Positions 11,222-20,240 of a stretch of 43,180 nucleotides of DNA are shown piece by piece. A program made the translations under genes and the position numbers. Position 1 is the first letter of the stretch. Each line of letters opens with the position of its first letter. The notes below the pieces were generated by a model that did not search any database, was not told the origin of the DNA, and saw nothing but the letters and a program-made list of their open reading frames with translations. This stretch comes from Phoronis ovalis (Eukaryota; Phoronida; Phoronidae), in contig JAOXYB010053611.1 of the NCBI GenBank assembly GCA_028565635.1, positions 1 through 43,180 of the forward strand, given 5' to 3'.

Positions 11222-14200
11222 GTAAGTTGCTGCGTTATACCACAGTACAGGAAATCTATAGAACTGTGATAATTGCAACATTAGCGCCTTTGACTGGGAA
11301 TTTTTATTTACAAAGGAGAAATATAAAATTGCCAAGTGACATCATAATACCTTAACTATGACTCATCATATGTCACGTCACGTCACGTTAAGTCACGTCG
11401 TGCCATGTTATCGCATTTGAATAAATTACCGAGTTTAATTTCAGATGTGGATGAATGTACAAGTAGTCCATGCCTAAACAACGGTACTTGTCTAAATTTG
11501 GAAGATAGGTACACATGTACTTGCCAGGAAGGCTTCGGAGGGATAAATTGTGAAGCAGGTATCTGATGGAACATTATATCATAGAACTTACTCATTCAGG
11601 GCTGTTCCAGCTTCCTCCCTAATAATATGCATGCAAACCAAGTATACATTCAATAGAAATTATTACAAATCTTCAAAATTAAAAATAAATCGCTAGGTTT
11701 AGAATTTGCTTCTGTTGATATAAGGTGTAATATAATATAATACATAAACTCAATAATTCCTTTTTCTTAGATTTTATTTCCTAATTGTGTAAGGCCAAAA
11801 AGATAAAACTTTACTTATAATGTAATTGATTGGTAGTGTGCTTCTCCATAAAAAAAAACAGGGGGTAAACAATCAACTGATGTAACAACAGTGAGAAGAC
11901 TCTATTCTTAGCTTTCTAATTTGTTTATTTCATTAACGTTTGAAAAATTTCAAATGAACACAGTCATGGTTTATACAGAATACATATCACATGTAATGAT
12001 GATTATAAACTGTTTAAATCATACGTTTAATATTTAGTCCTGTGTCATATTAATATTCGATATTTTATATTTAATATTTAGCTCGATATTAATGTTCGGC
12101 GCGGTTCTATCTTGCGTAGGCAACTCTCATAGCTACATGCATAAAAGTGCTCGTCATCATTCTGATAGCAGACGCCCCATTTGAGCAACATATACATTCA
12201 TGTACAACGGATTATATGAGCGATGTAAGGTAACCCTACGAATAAAAATACTGTTGAGTATTACACCCTTGTAGGGGTTGGAGTTTTCTTATAGAAGAAC
12301 TTTTATTATAGATATTCAAGATAGTTGCCTAACTAACAACTGCACCAATAATGCTACATGCCACGATGGGGCCAGTGATTACTGGTGTGAATGTATTCTT
12401 GGCTATGGTGGTCGTAACTGTGAAACAAATTACGATGAATGCCTAAGGTATGTTAGGCTATGGTGAAAGCCAGACATATATCCAGTAATATTTGCAGTGC
12501 TATCAGTACATATGTAGATGATAATTGTACAGATTACATATGTAGATGATAATTGTACAGATTACAGTCGAACGGATTTGAATAGGGCAGAGTATCATCC
12601 CTGAAGTATGAGAATATTATTCTCCAAAACTTGCTCTGTTGGGTAACTCAGCAGGTGATCTCTTAATTAAAAGTAAATAAAATGTTTAATTTTACCAATT
12701 TTACCGCATGACATTTTTTTTCTTACAAAACACTCATGCATTTGTCTTAAAATGTTTCAGCGCACCTTGTCAGAATAATGGTACCTGTATTAACAACCTC
12801 AACCGGTATGATTGCCAGTGCGTTCCCGGGTACAACGGTACCAATTGTGAACATGACATGAATGAATGTGCAAGGTATTTCTTTAAGCACTATAAGGTGG
12901 TTGAAAGGGAAATGGTATTTTTTGTACATTATAGCGCAATTCAACGGTATTGATAAATTAGTGGAATAAGTTGCTAGTTAATAAATGAAATGTTGTTTTC
13001 TTTGTTTGTCACTTATCTAGTTGCTAACTTTTAGCGTAGGGCATCTCTTCCCATAGATGTACTTACAATGTTTCGCGGACAAATACTCTTGTAAATACAA
13101 AATGGTGGGGTAAATGGCAGAGAAATAAATCACAGATATATTACCAAACCATGTAAAAAAATATATAATTTGAAAGTATATAATTGCTGAAAATTATGAA
13201 TCCTCGCGCTTTCTATGTGTATTGATTTCCTTTAAAGGTGATAAATGCATTTTTTGTGTTTATTTCAGCTCCCCTTGTGTACAGGGTAACTGTTTGGATC
13301 TCATTAACCGGTACGAGTGCGCGTGTAATCCCGGTTGGCAAGGTGTGAACTGTCAGACAGACATAGACGAATGTGCCAGGTTGGTTTCCTTACACGCTTG
13401 TATCACAACAGAAATTTCAAACTAGTTTTATTTTTTTTTTTTATTATTCTACACAGCTACATGTATTTCATCAATGATTTTCTTTGCTGATTAAATATTA
13501 TTGCATGTCACGTTTATGCCGATACAATCAGTCTTTATTACTCTGTCAATTCTTGAAGGAATACATTTTTAAGTGGACTATATGTATTCTTAATCTTTCA
13601 TTTTTGTGTAGCATCTCATGCCAGAATGGAGGCGCCTGCTTAAATAACGAGGCGTATTATTTGTGTCAATGTATACCAGGATATTTGGGAACCCATTGTG
13701 AAACTGACATCAACGAATGTGCAAGGTAAATATAATATCCAACTATACCAATGCCTATAGCGAGTTAATCTAAAAAAAAACTGCATAACATGTGCAGGAA
13801 AAATTATGATTTTGTTTGCTTTTTCAAATGTACTTCATTCGCATTTCGCTTAGTTCCAATAAAACTTTTATACACAAAGTTATAGAGGCTTTATTTGATT
13901 ATTTCCGCAATATTGCATATTTTGTTTTACAGCTCACCGTGCCAAAACGGGGCTACGTGTGCCAATCTAGTCAACGAATATCAGTGTCAGTGTGTCCCAG
14001 GTTATTCTGGGACAAATTGCCAAATCAACAATGATGAATGTTCAAGGTGAGAATTTCTTTCTTTGCTTCGGACTCGCAAAGTAGCTAATTTTTAGTATAA
14101 ACATTCTTCAAATAGATGTACCTATAACGTTTCGCCGGCAAATATCCCTGCAGCAATTGTGAATCAAACTGAATAAATATGACCGTACCAAGCATGTATC

Positions 14201-17200
14201 AGATTAGCATATAATTTAATACATTTTATTACATTTATTACAGCTCTCCTTGTGTACAGGGCAACTGTTTGGATCTAATCAACCAGTACGAATGCGCGTG
14301 CAATCCTGGTTGGCAGGGTGTAAACTGTCAGACAGACATAGACGAATGTGCCAGGTTGGTTTCTTTGTACGCCTCTATCAGAGCAGAAATTTAAAACTCA
14401 TTTGTTTTATTTTAAAACTCTTGTATCATTGAAGCTATTTGATGATGAAATACACATACACTGATACATACAATAAGTCTTTGTTAGTATGCCAATATTT
14501 AAAAAAAAATGTATTTTTGTGTAGTGTCACATGCCAGAATGGAGGTATCTGCTTAAATAACGAAGCCTATTATTTGTGTCAATGTGTACCAGGATATTTG
14601 GGAACCCACTGTGAAATCGATATCAGCGAATGTGCAAGGTAAATAATCGAATATGCTTTTTCTAAGTTTCAAAACCTGTAACAAGGTTTTGCAAACATGC
14701 ATGTTTGAAGCACTTTAACTTTGGGTGCTGGAAACATATTTTGCATTTCGTTCAGTTACAATTAAAATTACGAATACCAGTGTCAATGTGTCGTAGGTTA
14801 TATATACTGGAACAAATTGTCAATCAAGAAGTAATGTTGCTTTTTAATGATTAATGGTCCAAATACATGCCCTTAATTTTTCAACTTTGATTAACAACTT
14901 TCACAAAATGCGTAGAAGATGGAAACATATAACATTTTGTGTTTGCTTACAGGTAGAAAGATTCATGTCCATTGTTTTACATTTGTTTTCAAAGTATTTT
15001 TATGAGCAAAACCACTTATGAAGCTTTATACATTGTTTTATATATATATATACATGTATTTATAGTTCACCTTGCCAGAACGGGGCCAATTGTACCGACC
15101 TAGTCAACGAATACCTATGTGAATGCGTCCTAGGTTACTCTGGTACAAACTGCCAAACCAACATAAATGAATGTTCAAGGTAAAAATCATATAGTATAAA
15201 AAATAGTGCAACAAGAAACGGTTTCTTCGACAAGTAATTTTGAACAACTCATCGACTATATCGTTATATATTTGAATTGGAACTTGGTACTAACATTATG
15301 TTTCCGAATATTACTTTTCTTCTGTATGCTATTCTTCGTTCTCTGAGCTTCCTGTTTGAAAAGAATTTATGTAAATAAACATATCTAATACTAAAGAGCA
15401 GGTTGTATGCGCAGCATGTTGCTGCACAGAAATTCGTACCGTTCAGAGTTTGCTTATTTCAGCACGCCTTGTCTCAATGAAGGAAACTGCGTAGATCTTG
15501 TAAATGAATATCGTTGTGACTGTATGAATAGCTGGTTCGGAACTCACTGTGAATATAACGTAGATCCTTGCTGGAGGTAAAATGTCAGTTTTTAAACCTT
15601 TGTGTTTCTTCAAATACAGTTCTCATATCTCAAGATCAATGCTATTACTCACAAAATTGATGAAACATAATGAACGCCAAGAAAGCAGCCAAGAGACTGT
15701 AGCAGGCTATTAGTACCGTCAAGATAGCTCACAGGTGTCAACGTTCAGTCTATCACATTCCGTAAATTAACATCCGGCCGGTTGATGTGTTTTTACCAAC
15801 AAGCTGCAGTCTACTTGCTGCCAACTTGAAATAGTTTAGCAGCTTGTTGAAACATAGAGACTGAACACGAATTGTAGCTCTTGGAACACTCACCTGCTGA
15901 GATTGTGAAAATATCATTATTACCTGGTTGCTCAACAGGAGTCTATAAATATCACACAATTATAATGTGCTGCTTATAAAATAATATTCTACTCATAATT
16001 GTAAGGATAAGTCGCACCAGTGTATACATTACTGTATGTTATAAATGTTTGTCCTTTTATGAAAGAAATTATATATGTTTAAGCTTTCAAGTTATACGTT
16101 GCAGCTTTCCTTGTTTGTATGGGGCAACCTGCATTAATGAGACGTTCACATACAGCTGCAGATGTGCAAGTGGTTTTCTGGGACATAACTGTGAATACGA
16201 TTATAATGAATGCCATAGGTAAGTGACCTATCTAAATCGCTCGTTTCAACACTAGCTAATGAAACGAGTACTAGCAGTTCTATAGAATGCAAAAGGTATA
16301 TGTGTAGAGTATAATAGCTTTTTAAAACAGCATAACCCCAGAAAATTATTTTGCTTGCTAATTTTTCCAATCAATAATTACACATTGAGATTACACGAGA
16401 GAAAAAGCTGAGCAAAAATCAGCACAGAAATAAAAAATGTTAGAGATAGGAAGTAGGAAATCTACTTCGAGAATATTGCAAGATTATTGCTGAAGGTTTA
16501 TTTTTGTTGGTCTATTATTGTTTATTTTTCTACGGCAGCCGTCCATGTCCAGGGAATGCGACATGTATCAACAAGATCAATAAGTACGAATGTGTTTGTC
16601 CTAATGGTTGGTACGGTGATGAATGTGACCTGCCTATAACAGCAGCACCACAAACGGTAATTCTCCAAGGCTACGAAGGATGCAATTGTAGCTCTGTTGC
16701 TAAGGAGGCCTGGACGTTTGGAATGCACTTTGATATTGAATGTACCTGCACCAAAGGTGGAATATCTGATGTCACATATTCTGAAATAAAACAATGCTAC
16801 CAAAACATTTGGCCAATTACAATTGCAGGTCTGCTGGGATTGATTTTAGGAGCATGTATAATCGGAGTTGTTTGGTTGCGTAAGTACAAATACATTATTT
16901 TACCTTCAACTGATGAATAGTTTAAATCAAAACAAGATTTAACACATGGGTTTACTTAATGCATTATTAACCTGTCGTTTTTGCCTCGTTAGGTGTAATT
17001 TCAACTCATTGCACAGTTCATTTGAAGAACAACTTGATCAAAGACGGTTTCCAAAACCATCATTTGCTCGCCGAGTAGTTAGAAATGAGAACGACGACTT
17101 GCGACTTGCGTACGTCTAAGCAATGTATTTGGTGATAATTTGACCAAAAACAGAAAGAGATTTTTTGATATAAAAACTTTCAAATTATTTTTACAGAAAC

Positions 17201-17671
17201 AATGCTACCCGGCAATGTTATAACACTTTATCCTCAATTTCAGATACCAGAAAGACATTTGACCCTAATAGTAATTCAGTATCACCAGTTAGTACATCCA
17301 CGCTTCTGATTCCAACAGAAGGTAACTACTCAAAATCGATATCGGTATCTTCAAATGTAAGCAGTGAGCAAAGCGACAATGATATGAAACAAATTACAGA
17401 TTCAGGAGTTTTCATCAATGGCAAGAGACTGTCGGAAACAACGGATTCCCCGAATATAAGCGACTATGAGGTCGATTTAGAAACTGATAAAGAAAAGCCA
17501 GAAGCTCGACAGTCGCAGCTGGACGATATCAGTGAAATAATAAATAACAATAGCGACTGTAAATCAAATGGCAACGAAAAGGCAAAACTTAGAAATGATG
17601 AAGATGTTAAATTTGAAAAATGGACAGGTTCGACGGCTTCACTTGATGCATTTCTTGATTCATTTTCATAA
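6207..17671 (+). CDS. Gene A: EGF-repeat type I transmembrane protein (12 EGF modules)
   Basis: The 21 coding exons are 6207-6332, 6803-7068, 7626-7766, 8066-8201, 8518-8679, 9074-9228, 9509-9673, 11181-11221, 11445-11558, 12312-12447, 12761-12874, 13269-13379, 13612-13725, 13933-14046, 14244-14354, 14525-14638, 15066-15179, 15463-15576, 16105-16218, 16539-16879 and 17244-17671. They join in frame to 1,076 residues. All introns are GT...AG. Intron phases are 0,2,2,0,0,2,2,1,1, then ten of phase 2, then 1. The order is: signal peptide (1-24), unassigned ectodomain (25-397), twelve EGF modules (about 398-851), membrane-proximal cysteine module, one membrane helix (about 912-933) and a 142-residue acidic tail. 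It should sit in the plasma membrane with the EGF stalk outside. The function is unknown; a cell-surface recognition or adhesion role is inference. Gene B is a tandem paralogue downstream and gene C a more distant one. Long introns (e.g. 9,674-11,180 and 11,559-12,311) hold only repeats. Confidence 0.88.
10458..10530 (+). repeat. Tandem duplication, period 37
   Basis: Two near-identical copies begin ACTTTTCATACTTTAACCAT (10,458 and 10,495) and run to CATTGTTAG. They differ by about one base and lie in the intron between gene A exons 7 and 8. Confidence 0.9.
10572..11107. mobile_element. Probable MITE (non-autonomous DNA transposon) in a gene A intron
   Basis: The left end reads CTATAGGCTTTTTCAAAATGG (first 20 bases from 10,572). 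The right end, to 11,107, is its inverted complement, ending CATTTTGAAAAAGCCTATAG. The perfect terminal inverted repeat is about 28 bases, and weaker inverted similarity continues inward for roughly 100 bases. No transposase frame lies within the 536-bp element. A TA duplication at each end fits Tc1/mariner-type insertion, but the palindromic CTATAG ends leave the exact border ambiguous. It lies in the intron between exons 7 and 8; the same intron in gene B shows no such inverted repeat. Confidence 0.7.
11371..11400 (+). repeat. Short CACGT-type pentanucleotide repeat
   Basis: TGTCACGTCACGTCACGTTA and a further GTCACGTCG form a degenerate GTCAC array in the intron before EGF1 of gene A. The matching intron of gene B keeps a weaker version (CACGCCACGCCATGAC near 25,224). 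Confidence 0.7.
11445..16218 (+). CDS. Gene A exons 9-19: EGF array
   Basis: Exon 9 is a whole EGF (DVDEC start, phase 1-1). Exon 10 carries EGF2 plus Cys1 of EGF3. Exons 11-19 are phase 2-2 cassettes, each holding Cys2-Cys6 of one EGF and Cys1 of the next. Six-cysteine spacing is kept throughout. Calcium-binding D/N-x-D/N-E-C starts precede several modules (DVDEC, DMNEC, DIDEC, DINEC). The Asn/Asp hydroxylation pattern C-x-N-x4-Y-x-C-x-C is common, e.g. [12 protein letters not shown]. Some modules carry the O-fucose pattern C-x4-S/T-C (CLNNGTC, CQNGATC), and EGF1 has an O-glucose type CTSSPC. EGF10 and EGF11 are joined by an atypical NVDPC that lacks the E-C calcium signature, a feature shared with B (NVDPC) and C (ENPC). 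EGF4/EGF7 and EGF5/EGF8 are near-identical pairs. Confidence 0.88.
12508..12563 (+). repeat. Tandem duplication, period 28
   Basis: Two copies of a 28-base unit starting ACATATGTAGATGATAATTG, at 12,508 and 12,536, look essentially perfect. They lie in the intron between gene A exons 10 and 11. The near-identity indicates a recent event. Confidence 0.92.
13000..14840 (+). repeat. Intragenic segmental duplication of a three-exon EGF unit
   Basis: The unit of exons 12-13-14 (about 13,000-14,046) recurs as exons 15-16 plus a decayed third exon (about 14,050-14,840). Similarity is not limited to exons. The intron before exon 12 (AGATGTACTTACAATGTTTCG) matches that before exon 15 (AGATGTACCTATAACGTTTCG), and the introns after exons 12 and 15 both start GTTGGTTTC. 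At protein level exon 12 and exon 15 differ by one residue. Borders are approximate. Confidence 0.85.
14768..14830 (+). pseudogene. Decayed EGF exon (third member of the duplicated unit)
   Basis: TACGAATACCAGTGTCAATG and the following bases match the second half of exon 14 (ACGAATATCAGTGTCAGTGT...). An insertion of about four bases within GGTTAT..CTGG shifts the frame, and the donor is gone. Upstream, GCATTTCGTTCAGTTACAAT matches intron sequence well before exon 14 (13,842 onward), so a deletion removed the acceptor and the first part of the exon. It cannot be spliced as an EGF module. Confidence 0.8.
16539..16879 (+). CDS. Gene A exon 20: last EGF, membrane-proximal cysteine module and transmembrane helix
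   Basis: The exon opens with [10 protein letters not shown]...[12 protein letters not shown], the Cys2-Cys6 part of EGF12, and goes on to a short linker ([14 protein letters not shown]). Then comes a module found in all three paralogues: GCNCSS...[11 protein letters not shown]...CYQNIWP. The hydrophobic stretch [20 protein letters not shown] follows as the single membrane span. The module has five cysteines here against six in B and C, because FGC is FGM in this gene. The exon ends in phase 1 at TTG C|GTAAGT. Reading through the donor would add only [13 protein letters not shown] before a stop, so intron retention would give a nearly tail-less receptor. Confidence 0.87.
16993..17109 (+). other. 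Exon-like open block in the last intron of gene A (relic or alternative exon)
   Basis: TTTTTGCCTCGTTAG at 16,978-16,992 resembles an acceptor and GTACGT at 17,110 a donor. They enclose 117 bases. One frame reads from [19 protein letters not shown] to [12 protein letters not shown] and then stops at TAA just past the donor; it looks like a cytoplasmic tail. That frame needs a phase-2 junction, whereas exon 20 ends in phase 1; the phase-1 frame stops after 28 residues. The corresponding intron of gene B is much shorter and lacks it. It is best seen as a relic tail exon; use as an alternative exon is unproven. Confidence 0.3.
17244..17671 (+). CDS. Gene A exon 21: cytoplasmic tail
   Basis: The exon starts after CTCAATTTCAG in phase 1, matching exon 20, and codes for 141 residues plus TAA. 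It is polar, Ser/Thr- and acid-rich, without cysteine-rich or enzymatic features. Motifs shared with gene B are SxxxLLIP near the start, [11 protein letters not shown] in the middle ([11 protein letters not shown] in B), and the C-terminal [18 protein letters not shown] ([18 protein letters not shown] in B). The conserved end may bind a cytosolic adaptor; that is inference from conservation only. Confidence 0.85.
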
Positions 17672-17865
17672 ATGGCATTTTTCCCGTTACTAAAATTAAT
17701 ATGTCATAGATAATTATTCAGCTCTTTTAAGAAAATAGTACAGTTTACATGTATGCTTAAATGGCAAATAGCCTAATAGCAAGATGAGACTGTCATCAAA
17801 CGTGAGATACCCAGCTCTTCAGAAGATCACGATGTGCTTAACATCAACTGAAATTTAACCAGTTA

Positions 17866-17871
17866 AATAAA
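17866..17871 (+). promoter_or_regulatory. Candidate polyadenylation signal of gene A
   Basis: AATAAA lies about 195 bases after the stop codon of gene A and is the first such hexamer downstream. Further AATAAA copies near 18,240 and 18,302 are alternatives. Confidence 0.45.
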
Positions 17872-20128
17872 TTGTAATGCTATGTAGCAACGCTGTAACT
17901 TGCTAAGGGTGATTGCTAAGAGGAGCATTCTCCTATATAGTGTATGTACTGTTGAGATTTGGAAACCAAATGTATGCATATTACATGATATTACAAAAAT
18001 ATTCCAGTAGTGGATTTCAGTTCATGGGACTTCCGTCAAAATCTGAATGCATATTAGTGCGTGCAGGCACATCACTATGAGCAGTACTGATTTTGTCCAA
18101 CTGTATTGGAACATGATAAAATACATTCCTAAAACAAGGAGTGTATAAATTAATTTTAAAAATACGTATTTAATATGCATATGACTATGTATATTTTAAA
18201 AAATGAATATAAAATACTAAATATTTAAGCACTAAACATAAATAAATAAATATGAATACAACCATTTGCTGATGATGGGCAAAACACCCAGAGCAATTTG
18301 GAATAAAATAAAGCGCGTGTTCAAAAGACGTGTTTCATACCGGTGAGCATAGAAAATGTTCCCAATATTGGTTAACAATGAAAACTATTACAAACATTAC
18401 AAAAGAAAATGATAGAAAAGGTAGAAAACACAGGCACCAATAATTAAAGAAAATAGAACGGATGCAAATGAAAACTTCTGTAGAACTGTTGTACATTCAT
18501 GGCACAAACTAATTATTTTCTGATTGCATTGCTGTCTTTAAATAATACTAAACTCTGGGTACTTGCTCAATTATTCTCCTTTCATGTCCTTCACGACCTA
18601 TAGATGTGCTTTAAAAGAATGCTAGCACAAAACTTAACAGTTCGTGTACAAAGTGAAGAAAGCGGCTGAAGATTGAGCAAATACATGTACATGTACCAGC
18701 CACATCATATTTAATACTGCTTATTGTGATCTCTTGAATAAACCAAACACTGTTTCTTTGTACACATGCAATGCCTTTAAGAATCAATAAATATTCAATG
18801 CACATTAAATTGTTACAAAAGAATTTAATTTATTTCCTTACATCCATCATGAGAGTAAATGCTCACGAAATATTAATTTCGCGATTAAAGAAAACTTGAT
18901 TTTCTTACTCCAATTCAAAAATATTAAGCCCGACGGTTCACAGAATTTATCTTTTACGCATTTTAGTAAAAATTATTACTGATTGCAACAGTCCGATCTA
19001 TCATGATAGCGTAGCAATATCAACATTTTAAACATCGGCGACTTAAGACCTCCTGGCGGAGAGTTTGAAAATCAGAAGAGGGAGACTCATAGCCAAAAGA
19101 ATTCGATAAATTTGGAATAGAAAATAGCATCAAGAAATATTTTTTTTATTCTGTCTAAAATTGATATCAGTAATTACCATGTTAAAAGAAAAGATCATAC
19201 GTGCCTACTCATGAAACGTTGGAAACATACAACCCTTCAAAACTATACAATACATTTCTAGGGAAGCACGAATTAAGGAAAACGCCTCAACACTCTCAAA
19301 CAGTCATAGACCAATAAACCGTTGTTGTTACTATATAACCATTTTAAAATTGCTCCTAAAACAAGCCTGGTCTAACAAGCACTCCTTATATCACTGCAAA
19401 TTATACTCATAAACACAAGTTCAAGTACAACATTCCAAGATGTATACAACAATAGCCTTCATGATCTAGAAGAACATACGTAGCGGTATGCTATTCGTTC
19501 ACAGTGAAGAAAACCTGTGGCATACAAGCATAAACAGTTTAGACATTAGGTTGCTAATTATGTGAACATATTTTGCATCTGATCACTGTAAAAAAAATAC
19601 GCATTGGTTTGAACTTCTCATACCTCATTACTTTTAGTATATTATGTTAGGAATATCGGTGACATATATTTGCATTCAGCTTTTGTTGTAGAATCAAATA
19701 ATCCATTCAATCTATAAATGGAAGCTCGACCAGGTCATTTGTCAACAGAAGTACAACAGTCCTTAAGAAAAGTGCAAAGTCAATCAATTCTATGTAATTA
19801 TGTTAATTATGGATTTAGAATATACCCATTGTTTTAGATCGAAGGCATTTCTTTAATGCGAGGATTGTTGTAATCCATTAAAGAAACGAAATCCATATTC
19901 CTTTAGAGTCAGACGATAGACCCTTCCGATTATTATACGTAGTGGGAGAGGCACTGTACAGACATAGACACGTATTTTAATTTCAGTATCAATGTTCACT
20001 TTAATTGAGTTACTTCCTTAGATTGATAGATACATTTTTATAAAAACCTAGACAATCATGCTGTAACAATATATGCAAGGATTCGGCTGATTCGCAATTT
20101 ATCAGAAATAATATTTAATTGTTTCTAG
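17872..20128. other. Intergenic between genes A and B
   Basis: AT-rich, with no exon of the EGF family and no RNA gene recognised. It probably holds the remaining 3' flank of A and the promoter of B. TATAAAT at 19,713 is a weak promoter candidate. The last 200 bases resemble the leader region of gene A. Confidence 0.5.
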
Positions 20129-20240
20129 CGAGTCATATTGTTATGTGAAGAACGTGAAGGAAATAAAAATAATTTGATTTGACAATTTGAGGACATTCAA
20201 CTTGAAATTTACTTGCACGTTTTCACATTTGTGCAAAAAT
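20129..20240 (+). other. Probable 5' UTR part of the first coding exon of gene B
   Basis: TTGTTTCTAG|CGAGTCA parallels the acceptor-like site before gene A. The frame is also open upstream of the chosen ATG, from an ATG at 20,187. I prefer 20,241 because it aligns with the gene A start and places the signal peptide at the very N-terminus. Confidence 0.4.

Noticed and set aside
14751-14755. TTCAG before the relic EGF exon as a functional acceptor
   Set aside because: Alignment with the intron before exon 14 shows this is ordinary intron sequence brought close to the exon by a deletion.
16522-16803. Minus-strand frame of 93 codons over gene A exon 20
   Set aside because: Shadow of the real exon on the + strand; the same kind of shadow occurs at 29,340-29,660 in gene B.
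20187-20240. Upstream in-frame ATG giving a longer gene B N-terminus
   Set aside because: Gene A aligns from the ATG at 20,241, and the longer form would bury the signal peptide 18 residues in.
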